The notes beneath the pieces are model-generated. The model searched no databases. It saw nothing but the letters and a program-made list of their open reading frames with translations, and was not told the origin of the DNA. Below are positions 42,952 through 52,495 of a stretch of DNA of 64,000 nucleotides, piece by piece. The translations under genes were made by a program, and so were the position numbers. How positions within the stretch are numbered: the first letter of the stretch is position 1; each line of letters starts with the position of its first letter. Origin of the DNA: Fibrobacter succinogenes (lineage in GTDB: Bacteria; Fibrobacterota; Fibrobacteria; Fibrobacterales; Fibrobacteraceae); the NCBI GenBank assembly GCA_902794535.1, contig CADBHQ010000035.1:1-64000 (forward strand), written 5' to 3'.

Positions 42952-43581
42952 ATGTTCTCCTTCATCAAAAGATTCTTTGAAACTCGACGCAATAAAGCTG
43001 CCGAACGCGATCAGTTGTGCCGCGAATTGCTGCAACGGTTGACAAAGTTGTTGACGGATTACATAGATGTCGATAAGAGTAATAAAGATGCTCTTCGGAA
43101 ATGGCTTGATGATAGTGAAAGAATGCTTGCTGAACAAGTGGATTCGGTAGAATTCAAGAAGTCTTCTTTTTATGCGCAATTAAAACAGCAGTGGAAAACT
43201 TTTGATGCATTTAGAGCTCAGGCTTCCGAATCAATCCGTGCAATATCTATCAAAGAATGGCAAAAACGTGTAGATTCTGAACAAGTTTCAATGATGTTGA
43301 ATCAGTGGAGCTCAGAACAAAAAAGTCAAAAGATTAAGGCTTCAAAATCAAAGAATCTAGACCGAAAAATAGGAAAGCTGGCGAATCAATCTGCTGAGTC
43401 GCCTTCTACTGAAAACGCTTGCTCTTGTTGTGGTAAAGACGGCAGAAAGAAGATGCTGTATTCAACGGAGGGCGAGGCGCTTATAGTTGCGGAGCACCGT
43501 TCTAAAGAAATAGGGATTCCGCTACATGTTTATCCATGCCCCAATGGGTGCGGATTTCATCTCACGAGTAATCAGGATTAA
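42952..43581 (+). CDS. zinc-finger protein, last gene of SIR2 module
   Basis: The 209-residue protein has a long charged helical N-terminus. The C-terminal zinc-binding domain has two clusters, CSCCGKDG and YPCPNGCGFHLTS, a pattern seen at the ends of diverse small bacterial proteins. The frame can begin at GTG 42907, overlapping the previous gene, but ATG 42952 (MFSFIKRFF) looks natural. Function unknown; nucleic-acid binding is possible. It ends the island. Confidence 0.7.
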   Translation: MFSFIKRFFETRRNKAAERDQLCRELLQRLTKLLTDYIDVDKSNKDALRKWLDDSERMLAEQVDSVEFKKSSFYAQLKQQWKTFDAFRAQASESIRAISIKEWQKRVDSEQVSMMLNQWSSEQKSQKIKASKSKNLDRKIGKLANQSAESPSTENACSCCGKDGRKKMLYSTEGEALIVAEHRSKEIGIPLHVYPCPNGCGFHLTSNQD

Positions 43582-43633
43582 GCGGTTGTCGCCATCATTA
43601 AGTATCATTTTGCCAACGTCGGCATAATGGTCT

Positions 43634-43819
43634 TTATTTCTTCCTCATCTTCCCGCTGGCAATTACCACCAGCAACGCGCCAGCGGCTACGCCGCCGACC
43701 TTCTTGACGTCGCTCCAGAATTGTCGGCGCTTTGCCTTGCACTGCTCGCAAAGTTTCTCGGTGTCTTCGGGCTTTTCGCAGCCACACTTTTTGCAGGTGT
43801 TCCAGATTTTTTGAGTCAT
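43634..43819 (-). CDS. small zinc-ribbon membrane protein (61 aa)
   Basis: The ATG at 43819 follows AAGGAGAT with good spacing. Two CxxC pairs (CKKCGCEKPEDTEKLCEQC) form a zinc ribbon, and a C-terminal hydrophobic stretch (VGGVAAGALLVVIASG) could anchor it. No family name is known to me. Base composition is high in G+C, like the host, so the AT-rich island has ended here. Confidence 0.7.
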   Translation of the reverse strand: MTQKIWNTCKKCGCEKPEDTEKLCEQCKAKRRQFWSDVKKVGGVAAGALLVVIASGKMRKK

Positions 43820-43863
43820 CGCGAGATCTCCTTGGCGTCTGGATTCTAATATACTCAATTGCG

Positions 43864-44661
43864 TTAGATGAAGTCCTCTGCTTTCGGGACGTAATTCTCG
43901 GGGCATTCCTCTTTCTTGGTTTGCCGGAGCGCCTTGCGGAGCTTTGCGGCGAGTGTCTTGGATACGGGCTGCGAGGGTGGCAGCACGTCGACTGTAGGGG
44001 GCATGTGGGTTCTGATGCAGAAGACGTCTGCGTCTAAGGGGTTGAGGATGGCGACGACATAGCGGTCGTCGAGTATGTCCGGGTAGTTGTCCGGGAATTT
44101 TTCGCCGGTTGGTCCGCGGAGTGCATTCCAGATGGGTTTCATCTGCTCCTTGGTGGCGGGCGTCTGCCAGACGATTGCGAGTTCCACGAATTCATCGTTC
44201 GCGATTTCTACGATGTCGCCTTCCTTGAAGCGGATGGTTTCGGGATCCCTGCCGTAAAAGCCGGTGTCGCCCAGTTCCATGTTCTTCCCGTCGCAACGGC
44301 ATACGCCCGAGGTGCTGCTTACTTGCCAGAGGGTGCCGTCTTTCAGGTAGCGCCTGGTGGATATGTCCCTCATGCCCGAGATAATGTGGCCGAGCGGCCG
44401 TTCGCTGACGACAAAGCCGTAGAGGTCCCAGTCGCCTTGGGCGGCAATCCGCTTGATGTGCTTCTCGGCTTCGGCGAGCGTCTCGAAGTAGCCGGCGTCT
44501 GTCCCGAATATGCAGAATCCGGGCTTGTTGCGGTAATCTTTGGGGCGCCCGTCTTCGTCGAGGCGGTACTTGGGCGTTGAAAGGCCGACGATTTCATAAA
44601 CTTGCAGTTTGTAGATCGTCTTGAAGTTTTCTCTGTCCACGCGGATGACTTTTATGCCCAT
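43864..44661 (-). CDS. protein of unknown function (266 aa)
   Basis: The start at ATG 44661 is preceded by AAGGAGG. The product is soluble, with a N-terminal segment MGIKVIRVDRENF, two short repeated stretches containing YG, and many Asp/Glu/Pro. Visible patterns (GDWDLYGFVVSERPL, VCRCDGKNMELGDTG, IDVLPP-like end) do not match a family I know. It may bind a small ligand. It runs on the minus strand just before the small zinc-ribbon gene. Confidence 0.75.
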   Translation of the reverse strand: MGIKVIRVDRENFKTIYKLQVYEIVGLSTPKYRLDEDGRPKDYRNKPGFCIFGTDAGYFETLAEAEKHIKRIAAQGDWDLYGFVVSERPLGHIISGMRDISTRRYLKDGTLWQVSSTSGVCRCDGKNMELGDTGFYGRDPETIRFKEGDIVEIANDEFVELAIVWQTPATKEQMKPIWNALRGPTGEKFPDNYPDILDDRYVVAILNPLDADVFCIRTHMPPTVDVLPPSQPVSKTLAAKLRKALRQTKKEECPENYVPKAEDFI

Positions 44662-45278
44662 GATGACCTCCTTATCTATATGAAATATAATCTCCAACTG
44701 CGACAAATAATGACATATAGGGAGGAAAATTTATTCCGACATTAATCGTTCAATGAAACAGAAATGTCCAATACATTGTCCAATAAAATGTCCAATAAAG
44801 ACTCAATAAAAGGCCGAAATTTTGCGGTCGAAAAGTTCGTCCGCAAATGAACCATGATTTCGGTTGGGTAATGAATTGGGTAATAAGTTGGGTGATAGGA
44901 TAAACGACAGGATAAATGATAGGATAAGTGATAGGATAAAACGGCCTTGACCCGAACAAGTGCCTGAACAGGCTGAGGGACTTGCCCGTGGAACTCGCCG
45001 AGATGGCACTATAAATGGTGGTCAAATAGGTGGTCAAATTGTATTGAACGATCGTCAAAAAGAAATAGTGTCGATTATAAAAGAAAAAAAACATACCTAC
45101 GCGAAGTAGTTGAAGCGCTCTGTAAAATTTCGTTAGGCCTCTTGCCAGTTTTCTGAATATTAGGTACATTACATCCCAGCGCGTCATTCCCTAGAAAGGA
45201 ATGATGCGCTTTTGCTTTATTTGGCTTTGCCGTAATGCGAGGGCGTTCCTAGTTGAAACAATAAATGCAGGAGGCCCT
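44662..45278. other. spacer with degraded repeat-linker sequences
   Basis: No intact gene is seen. The plus strand holds several short in-frame peptides with repeated units (next entry), framed by AT-rich sequence. A minus-strand frame (44750-45187) has no start features and is rejected. Confidence 0.45.
44764..45109 (+). pseudogene. remnant of repeat linker plus winged-helix end
   Basis: Frame one reads MSNTLSNKMSNKDS and then stops (44848). A second frame reads LGNELGNKLGDRINDRINDR to a stop at 44948, then, still in frame, GGQIGGQIVLNDRQKEIVSI to a stop at 45107. The last part matches the start of the winged helix that follows such linkers in AlbA_2/COG2865 regulators. The fragments suggest a dead copy of, or spare linkers from, the neighbouring gene at 45279. 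Confidence 0.5.
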
Positions 45279-46751
45279 ATGGCAAGTGAAATCTTACGAC
45301 AAACAGTTTCAATGAAACTTAAAAACGTTCTTGCAATCGGAGAAACTGTCGCTGTAGAATTCAAGCGCGCTGGCGGTCGTGTTGGCGACGATGTTTATGA
45401 GTCTGTGTGTGCTTTCTTAAATCGTTTCGGTGGCGATATTTATCTCGGGGTCCTTGATAATGGTAAAGTTGAGGGCGTTCCAGAAAATGCGGCTATCGAT
45501 ATGATCAAGAACATCATCAATGTTGCGAATAATCCGACTCTATTCCAGCCGACAACATATCTTGATCCAGAAATCATACGACACAACGGCAAGACGTTAA
45601 TCCGTATTCATGTGCCACAGAGTTCCGAGGTGCATAGTTTTAAGCGGGTCGTTTATGACCGCGTGAATGACGCTGATGTCAAGGTTTCCGCAACTTCACA
45701 AATTGCGCAGATGTTCATTCGTAAACAGGGTATATTTACCGAACTGCGCATTTATCCGTATCTGAAAAAAGAGGACTTGCACCTGGAATTGCTTGACAGG
45801 GTGCGCCTTTTGGCGGTCAACAATGCTGGAGGCGACCATCCGTGGAAAAACATGGATGATGAGACATTGTTGAAGAGTGCCGGACTTTATACCATGGACT
45901 ACGACTCGGATAAACCGGGATTCAACCTAGCGGCGGCACTCCTGCTTGGCCGTGACGAGGTGATCCATAGCATTTGTCCGGCGTATAGGACAGATGCCTT
46001 GCTTCGTCGTGAAAATGTTGATCGTTACGATGACCGTGATGTCGTAGATACGAACCTTATCAATAGTTACGAGCGTCTTTTTGCTTTTGCCCAAAAGCAT
46101 TTGCCGGACAAGTTCTTTGTCGAGGATTCGTTCCGCAAGAGCCTTCGCAACATCATTGTCCGCGAAATGATTTCGAACACTCTGATGCACCGTGAGTTTA
46201 CGAGTTCGTACCAGGCGAAGTTCATTATAGAACGAAACCGCATGCTTGTCGAAAATGCGAACCGTGCACCAGCCCAAAAGATAATCACGCCTGAGAATTT
46301 GGAACCGAAGCCCAAGAACCCAACCATTGCGTCGTTTTTCAGGAATATCGGCTATGCCGACCAGCTTGGCTCGGGTGTCCGCAAAATGTTCCTTTATTCC
46401 AAGCCTTACGGCGGTGCCGATCCGACTTTTTCGGAAGACGATGTGTTTAGAATAACAGTATCGCTGAATGATTATGTGGGAGAGCCTCAAAAAGAAGAGG
46501 TTAACAATAGGGTTAACAATAGGGTTAACAATAGGGTTAACAGTAAATTCAGTGAGATTCAGCAAAAAATTATTAATGTATTGCGTGAAAAACCAGCAAT
46601 AACGCAAAGGGAAATGTCCAAGTGCATATCCATTTCTCTTGTACATATAAATAAGAATATGAGAGCTTTGCAAAAAATGGGGGCCGTTCGCCGTGTTGGC
46701 AATAATAAACAGGGATCATGGATAGTTAATGAAGAAAAGGAGAAGTCTTAG
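45279..46751 (+). CDS. AlbA_2-domain (COG2865-type) transcriptional regulator
   Basis: The 490-residue protein starts at ATG 45279, preceded by GGAGG. The N-terminal Schlafen-like AlbA_2 domain (VAVEFKRAGGRVGDDVYES, FGGDIYLGVLDNG) is followed by an ATP-binding RecG-related region. This contains EMISNTLMHREFTSS and the GSG loop in ADQLGSGVRKMF. A repeated NNRV linker (four units) and a C-terminal winged helix (REKPAITQREMSKCISIS) complete it. Such proteins are predicted regulators or RecG-like ATPases. The gene lies next to several remnants of similar linkers. Confidence 0.85.
   Translation: MASEILRQTVSMKLKNVLAIGETVAVEFKRAGGRVGDDVYESVCAFLNRFGGDIYLGVLDNGKVEGVPENAAIDMIKNIINVANNPTLFQPTTYLDPEIIRHNGKTLIRIHVPQSSEVHSFKRVVYDRVNDADVKVSATSQIAQMFIRKQGIFTELRIYPYLKKEDLHLELLDRVRLLAVNNAGGDHPWKNMDDETLLKSAGLYTMDYDSDKPGFNLAAALLLGRDEVIHSICPAYRTDALLRRENVDRYDDRDVVDTNLINSYERLFAFAQKHLPDKFFVEDSFRKSLRNIIVREMISNTLMHREFTSSYQAKFIIERNRMLVENANRAPAQKIITPENLEPKPKNPTIASFFRNIGYADQLGSGVRKMFLYSKPYGGADPTFSEDDVFRITVSLNDYVGEPQKEEVNNRVNNRVNNRVNSKFSEIQQKIINVLREKPAITQREMSKCISISLVHINKNMRALQKMGAVRRVGNNKQGSWIVNEEKEKS
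46499..46546 (+). repeat. in-frame 12-nt tandem repeat encoding NNRV
   Basis: GGTTAACAATAG repeats three times perfectly and a fourth time with two changes. Twelve bases keep the frame, so copy number can vary without a frameshift, changing the linker length between the ATPase part and the winged helix. Confidence 0.85.
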
Positions 46752-46773
46752 ACCTGTTGAACCCAACAAGTTG

Positions 46774-46809
46774 AATGGGGAGTTCGGTGAAAAATTCGGT
46801 GAAAAAAAC
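46774..46809 (+). repeat. remnant of FGEK repeat linker
   Basis: A short run of 12-base units (GAGTTCGGTGAA, AAATTCGGTGAA) encodes NGEFGEKFGEK between the AlbA_2 gene and the convergent lyase gene. It has no start or domain and looks like a leftover linker. Confidence 0.5.
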
Positions 46810-47924
46810 TACCTCACAACTTTCACCCGTTTCCCGTTTTTGAGCTGGTGTGTGGTGGCGTCGGGGAGGGTGTTTTTGCGGCCGACGAGTGTGCCGTCGA
46901 TTCGGTAGGTTTCAACAGGGGCAATTGTGGCGCGATTCTGTGTTCGCTGCAAAATGCGCTCGGAGCCTTGTCCGCAGCTTTCGCCGTCGCATGTATCGCG
47001 GACGGTCGAGTCCGAAACAGCTGCTTTCGCGGAAATTGCGATGGAATCTGTCGATATGGTGAAGTTGTCGTAGCGGATAAAGCAATCGTGGGTGGGGGCC
47101 CATTCTGCGCTGCTTCCGCCGTGGAAGGTAGAGAGGTAGAACTTGTCGACTTTCACGGTGTCGTAGTCGCGGAGCCTGAGCGTATCTACATCGAGTGCGA
47201 GTTCGCCGTCAAACCATGTCTGCACGCGTCCGTTCTTGTCGCCGTTGCCGGGAGAGGCAATGGTATTCATGCTTACCTTGTTTACAATGCGGTGCCAGGT
47301 GCCGGTGGTGAACTTCTTTTGCGGAATGGTGCCGTTCAAATCCCACTTGAAGTCGTCGCCGTATACAGAACTTTGGCCCATAAAGTAGATGAGCTGCACG
47401 GCGTTGCCGTCTTTGCGCCACATGATGCGCGCGCTCCAGCCGTCGCCGGTTTCGGGCATGGCGTTGCCGGTGTAGCACTTGCCGCCGCATAGGCCGGGGA
47501 GCTTGCCGCCCAGCTGGAACTCGAACCCGTCTTCAAAAAATATGTCGTAGGCGCTCCACATGGTGTCGGCGGTTTTCACGAGGGGCTGGATAATTTGCGC
47601 GGCGCAGGCGGGGGTGTCGTTGTCGTTCGGGCCCACGCAACCCTTGGGGTACTTGAGCTGCAGTACGTTGCCGTGTTCTTTGCCGTCGTACACGATTTTG
47701 GAATTTTCGCCATTATTCTTGTCCATGGCGTACCACCAGCTTTTATCGTAGTCGTTGCGCTTGAAGTCTTCCTTGGCCTCCGCATTGCCGTACACGCCGA
47801 CTTCGCGGTTCTCGAAGTTCACGAACGAGACGGTGTCGGAGGCCGTTTGCGCGAAGGCGGGCGCTTGAGTAAGCGCGGTGACGGCGAATGCTGCGACGAA
47901 GGTGCGGTGGATTTTCATACTCAT
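46809..47924 (-). CDS. secreted polysaccharide lyase, PL14-like
   Basis: The protein (about 370 residues) begins with a signal peptide at ATG 47924 (MSMKIHRTFVAAFAVTALTQ). It has the PL14-type jelly roll: WSAYDIFFEDGFEF, GGKLPGLCGG, WSARIMWRKDGN, STFHGGSSAEWAPTHD and YDNFTIS. Such enzymes cleave alginate or related glucuronan-like polymers. The C-terminus has the Fibrobacter-like tail with YRIDGTLVGRKN. The extended frame to 47954 lacks a better ribosome-binding site. Confidence 0.85.
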   Translation of the reverse strand: MSMKIHRTFVAAFAVTALTQAPAFAQTASDTVSFVNFENREVGVYGNAEAKEDFKRNDYDKSWWYAMDKNNGENSKIVYDGKEHGNVLQLKYPKGCVGPNDNDTPACAAQIIQPLVKTADTMWSAYDIFFEDGFEFQLGGKLPGLCGGKCYTGNAMPETGDGWSARIMWRKDGNAVQLIYFMGQSSVYGDDFKWDLNGTIPQKKFTTGTWHRIVNKVSMNTIASPGNGDKNGRVQTWFDGELALDVDTLRLRDYDTVKVDKFYLSTFHGGSSAEWAPTHDCFIRYDNFTISTDSIAISAKAAVSDSTVRDTCDGESCGQGSERILQRTQNRATIAPVETYRIDGTLVGRKNTLPDATTHQLKNGKRVKVVR

Positions 47925-47973
47925 GCTTTTAAAATAATCTTTTTTGGCTGGCATTAAACTATCTTTTTAATGT

Positions 47974-48183
47974 ATGGCCGATTTACTTGACGAAAAACAC
48001 AATGAAAGTGGCACGAACCTTGCCGCAGCCCGAACTTCAGCAGACACCGCTGCCGAGGCTCGCAAGGCACGCATCAAGAAGATGCGCGGATGGCTTTCTC
48101 CGCGCGATACCGTGGCCGACGACTTTGGCCCCGAAGATGCCGCCCTCTATTACGGCGAAGGGCATTCCGGCTGGAACCGCTAG
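47974..48183 (+). CDS. small soluble protein (69 aa)
   Basis: A 69-residue ORF starts at ATG 47974, divergent from the lyase gene. It is rich in Ala, Asp, Glu and Arg and likely helical in the first half (NLAAARTSADTAAEARKARI), with a C-terminal YYGEGHSGWNR. Function unknown. Codon use looks like that of the host, which supports a real gene, but no family is recognised. Confidence 0.55.
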   Translation: MADLLDEKHNESGTNLAAARTSADTAAEARKARIKKMRGWLSPRDTVADDFGPEDAALYYGEGHSGWNR

Positions 48184-48210
48184 CGTTGGCGGCTTGTTTA
48201 GCCGCAACCT

Positions 48211-48765
48211 TTATTCTAGAATTACCTTGTAGGCTTCGACTAATTTTTCGAGCGATACGGCGCAGTTGGCGGGCGAGGTGGAGGGGAGTTTGACGGCGTC
48301 CATTCCGACATCCTTGGCGCAGAGTTTCTGGTACAGTTTGTGGGCGGTGGCTCCGGTGCAAAAAATGTGCGTGACTTTTGACTTTTTCACGAGATCTTTT
48401 ATGTTGTTTACAACGGGGTCTTCGATGCTGGTGTCGCTTGCGCCCACGATGGTGCAGCTGTCCAGAACATCCCACAGTGCTACGTGATGCTTTTTGAGCA
48501 TAGCCTTCTTTTGCGCGATGGTTTCGGGGGCGCCTTTAGGGAATTCCTCGCCGAGCACGATTGCCATGACTTTCCAGAATCTATTTTGCGGGTGCCCGTA
48601 GTAGAATGCCATTTCGCGCGACTTGGGCGAGGGTATGGAGCCGAGCAACAGCACGCGGGATTCGCGGTCGTATAGGGCCGGGAACTCGTGCGTCACATGC
48701 GTGCGTTCATTTTTGATTCGCGCGGCATTACTAGTGGCTTTGCTTGCGGGCTTTTTCATGGACAC
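48211..48765 (-). CDS. hypoxanthine/uracil-type DNA glycosylase
   Basis: The 184-residue protein belongs to the uracil-DNA-glycosylase superfamily, close to the DNA-deoxyinosine glycosylase type. The signature LLLGSIPSPKSREMAFYYGH contains motif 1, and PQNRFW the base-binding part; a C-terminal PSTSPAN is the motif 2 loop. It would remove hypoxanthine or uracil from DNA to start base-excision repair. The N-terminal 25 residues (rich in Lys and Asn) may be an extension. The gene runs divergently from the phosphatase gene. Confidence 0.86.
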   Translation of the reverse strand: MSMKKPASKATSNAARIKNERTHVTHEFPALYDRESRVLLLGSIPSPKSREMAFYYGHPQNRFWKVMAIVLGEEFPKGAPETIAQKKAMLKKHHVALWDVLDSCTIVGASDTSIEDPVVNNIKDLVKKSKVTHIFCTGATAHKLYQKLCAKDVGMDAVKLPSTSPANCAVSLEKLVEAYKVILE

Positions 48766-48785
48766 AAAAATACTATTTTTGCCTT

Positions 48786-49265
48786 ATGAAAATCAAGATT
48801 CTGTTTGTGTGCCACGGGAACATTTGCCGAAGCCCGATGGCTGAATTCGTGATGAAAAAGATGGTACGGGATTTGCCTGCTGAATCGTTAGCGGATGTAG
48901 AATTCGAAATTGCGAGTGCCGCGACGAGTACTGAAGAAATCGGGAATCCGGTGTACCCGCCGGCACGCCGCATGCTTGTCACGCACGGAATCGATTGCAG
49001 CGGAAAGACGGCGCGCCAGATGACGGCGTGCGACTACGAGTATTACGACTATATCGTGCTCATGGACCGTAACAATTTGCGTAACCTCCGCTGGATTTTG
49101 CCGGGCGATCTCCAAAAAGACCCGAAAGGCAAAATTTCGCTTCTGATGGATTGGGTGGGCAAGAGCCGCGATGTGGCGGACCCCTGGTATACAGGCGATT
49201 TTCAGGCCACTTGGGACGATGTGAACGAGGGTTGCAAGGCGATGCTGGCCCAGATTCTGCGATAG
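48786..49265 (+). CDS. low-molecular-weight protein tyrosine phosphatase
   Basis: The 159-residue protein has the LMW-PTP signature right at the start, VCHGNICRSPMAEF (CX5R), and the acid Asp in WVGKSRDVADPWY. The frame to 48744 would add residues without a ribosome-binding site, so ATG 48786 is chosen. It dephosphorylates phosphotyrosine or arsenate-related substrates; with no kinase or capsule genes nearby, its target is unknown. Confidence 0.93.
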   Translation: MKIKILFVCHGNICRSPMAEFVMKKMVRDLPAESLADVEFEIASAATSTEEIGNPVYPPARRMLVTHGIDCSGKTARQMTACDYEYYDYIVLMDRNNLRNLRWILPGDLQKDPKGKISLLMDWVGKSRDVADPWYTGDFQATWDDVNEGCKAMLAQILR

Positions 49266-49390
49266 ACTCGGCAATAGGCCCTTGTTTCAAGACTAAACGA
49301 TTCTGAATTGGCATGCAATTTGCTAAATTCTCCCCGTAAATTTTTAATCAGAGACCGCGGGCAGTGCCCTCGGCCGTAAAAAGGAAAAAG

Positions 49391-52343
49391 ATGAGCATAG
49401 TCGATATTTGGTACCCCGCACGAACGTAAAGTCAAGCAGCTGCGCCCGGTGATTGCCGAAATCCATAAGGCCCGCGAAGCCCTGGAAGCTTTGGATGACG
49501 CCGCCCTTGCCGCAAAGAGTGCGGAATTCCGCGAAAAGCTCAAGAATGGCGCTACCCTTGACGATATCAAGGTCGAAGCCTTTGCCGTGTGCCAAGAAGC
49601 TTGCGACCGCCGTCTGGGTATCTTCAACATCTTCAAGCCCGAAAACAACTTCGACTTTAGCCGCCTGGGCCCCGAGCTTCAGGATGCCGTGAATGCTGCG
49701 AAGGCTGAACTTGCCGCTGGCAAGAACGAATGGGAAGTCTACCTGCCCGCCTCTGTGTACGCAAAGGTCCGCGAACTTTACCCCGAATCGGTGAAGCCGT
49801 TCCGCATGATGCCTTTCGACGTGCAGATGATTGGCGGCCTCGTGCTCCACGAAGGCGCCATCGCCGAAATGGCGACCGGTGAAGGTAAGACTCTTGCTGC
49901 AGCCCTCCCGGTTTACCTGAATGGTCTTTCTGGCCACGGTGTGCACGTGGTGACCGTGAACGACTACCTCGCAGGCCGTGACGCCAAGCAGATGGGTATG
50001 GTCTATAAGTTCCTCGGACTTACGGTGGGCCTGATTGTGAATGGCCTTACCCCCGAAGAACGCCGCGTGAGCTACAATAGCGACGTGACTTACGGTACCA
50101 ACAACGAATTCGGCTTCGACTACCTGCGCGACAACATGGCTGTGGAACCCAACCAGCTGGTGCAGCGTGAACTGAACTTCTGTATCGTCGACGAAGTGGA
50201 CTCCATCTTGATCGACGAAGCCCGTACGCCGCTTATTATTAGTGGTCCGGCCGAAGACGCTACTGAAAAGTACGCTAAGGCCAACGAAATCGCCAAGCAG
50301 CTCATTAAGAACAAGGACTTCTCGGTCGACGAAAAGGACAAGAACATCCAGCTGACCGAAAAGGGCGTGAACCACATTCAGGAACTCATGCACATCACGA
50401 ACCTGTACGGCGAACATGCCGACTGGGTGCACTTCTTGGATAACGCCCTCAAGGCCTGGTACCTTTACGAAAAGGACGTGGACTACATCGTCCGCGATAC
50501 CGAAATCATCATCGTCGACGAAAACACGGGCCGTCTTATGGAAGGCCGCCGCTACAGCAACGGTATGCACCAGGCTATCGAAGCCAAGGAAGGCGTGCAG
50601 ATTCGTCGCGAAAACCAGACGCTTGCAACGATTACGTTCCAGAACTACTTCCGCATGTACAAGAAGCTTTCGGGTATGACGGGTACTGCCGAAACCGAAG
50701 CAACGGAATTCATCAAGATTTACAACATGAATACTTGGGTGATTCCGACCAACAAGCCCTGCATTCGTAAGGACCTGCAGGACATGGTGTACAAGTCTGA
50801 AGATGCCAAGTGGCGCGCCATTGTGGCTGAAATTAAGGAACGTCACGAAAAAGGCCAGCCGCTCCTCGTTGGTACGGCATCCATTGAAAAGTCCGAACAT
50901 TTGCATGGCCTCCTCGAAAAGGAAGGCATTCCGCACGAAGTTTTGAACGCTAAGAACCATGGCCGCGAAGCTGAAATCATTCAGTATGCCGGTCACAAGG
51001 ACAAGGTGACGATTGCAACCAACATGGCCGGTCGTGGTACCGACATTGCCCTTGGCCCGGGAGTTACCGAGCTTGGCGGTTTGCATGTGCTTGGCACCGA
51101 ACGTCATGAATCTCGCCGTATCGACAACCAGCTGCGTGGTCGTTCCGGCCGTCAGGGCGACCCGGGTTCTAGCCAGTATTTCTTGAGCCTCGATGATAAC
51201 CTGATGCGTATCTTCGGTGGCGATAGCGTGAAGAACTTGATGACCCGTTTTGGCGTGGGCGAAGACGAAGTGATTACTCACCCGATCGTGTCCCGCTCGA
51301 TTCGTGGTGCCCAGCGCCGCGTGGAAGGCCAGAGCTTCGATATTCGTAAGCACTTGCTCGACTACGATAACGTGATGAATGAACAGCGTAAGGTGATTTA
51401 CGGCCTGCGCCGCCGCATTCTGAACGGCGAAGACATCAGTGAAGAAATCATGAACCGTATCGAAGATGCCTGCGACATTAAGGTGTCAGCCTACATTCCG
51501 GCCAAGACTTACGCCGAAGCCTGGAACTTGGAAGGCCTGCACATTGACTTGCAGCGTAGCCTCGGTATGGAATACAGCCTCACGCTCGAAGAAGCCATGA
51601 GCAAGACGCCGGAACAGGTGCTCGATGAAATCATCGCACTCTGCAAGGCCCGCTACGACAAGCTCACGAAGATTATTCCGGAAGCTGACTTCCGCCAGAT
51701 TGAACGCCGCTTCTTGTTGATGACCATTGACCAGGTGTGGAAGGAACACTTGTACGCCATGGACCAGCTGAAGGATTCTATCCGTTTCCACGGATACGCC
51801 CAGAAGGACCCGCTGATGGTTTACAAGAACGAAGGCTTCAAGATGTTCGAAGGCTGCATGGAAAAGATTGCAACGCTCACTGCGCTCCGCATTCTGAACA
51901 TCCGCATTACGCTTCCGAACGGTGTGACTGTTTCTCCGGACCAGTTGCAGCTTAAGAGCCAGGAACAGATTGACGCTGAACGCAAGGCCGCTGAAGAAGC
52001 TCAGGCCGCTGCCGCTCAGAACGCTGCAGAATCTGCCGAAGTTCCGGCTGAAGCCCCTGCCGAAGAAAATTCTGCCGAACAGATGAGTGCCGAAGGCGCG
52101 AAGCCCGCAGGCCTCGCAGGCCAAGCCGCTACTTCTGAAACGAATGCAATTTCTGAGGAACAGCAGGCTAAGCCGATGCCGCAGTCCGCACTGCCGGGTA
52201 CTCGCCCGGGTGTGAATCCGGCCATGCTCGCCGCCGCTCGTCGCCGCGCTCAACAGCAGGCTCCGAAGCTCGGCCGCAATGACCTTTGCTGGTGCGGTTC
52301 TGGCCTCAAGTACAAGAAGTGCCACGGCAAGGACGCTGAATAA
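49391..52343 (+). CDS. secA: preprotein translocase ATPase SecA, with apparent frameshift at codon 7
   Basis: SecA drives protein export through SecYEG. Motifs include the P-loop MATGEGKT, the DEAD-like VDEVDSILIDEA, the HRGRSGRQGD-type motif VI (RGRSGRQGDPGS) and a C-terminal SEC-C zinc motif (CWCGSGLKYKKC). The expected start is ATG 49391, with AAAGGAAAAAG before it, reading MSIVDI. The frame breaks there: GTPHERKVKQLRPVIAE continues in another frame. Either one extra or two missing bases exist near 49405-49412 (sequencing error, mutation or programmed shift), or translation starts at GTG 49449 without a ribosome-binding site. Confidence 0.93.
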
Positions 52344-52402
52344 TCGCCATTAGTCGCGACTAAAAGTTGCCCTAAAAGCGCCTGCGTTTAAAAGCAAATA
52401 AA

Positions 52403-52434
52403 TCCCGATGTCATACGGCATCGGGACATTTTTT
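52403..52434 (+). terminator. rho-independent terminator after secA
   Basis: TCCCGATG and CATCGGGA arms with an eight-base loop are followed by ATTTTTT, about 60 bases after the secA stop. Confidence 0.85.
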
Positions 52435-52468
52435 CAGTAAGAAAAAAACAAGAAGTATTTTAATACCT

Positions 52469-52495
52469 GGGGTGTTGTGATGTTGACAACACCCC
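52469..52495. promoter_or_regulatory. operator-like palindrome overlapping a promoter
   Basis: GGGGTGTTGT and ACAACACCCC are perfect 10-bp arms with a seven-base gap. The right arm overlaps the -35 element TTGACA, so a bound repressor would block transcription. Confidence 0.6.

Noticed and set aside
22266..43634. Integrase, attachment site or tRNA edges for the island
   Set aside because: Both borders were read on both strands and no integrase, tRNA or paired direct repeat was seen; the island is called from base composition and gene content only.
44750..45187. 145-aa minus-strand frame with YPI repeats
   Set aside because: The repeats are better explained on the plus strand as linker remnants.
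46499..46546. Short repeat as a CRISPR array
   Set aside because: Units are 12 bases, directly adjacent, in frame and without spacers; no cas genes lie in the window.
49344..51353. 669-aa minus-strand frame
   Set aside because: Antisense shadow of secA; the long frame comes from its codon bias.
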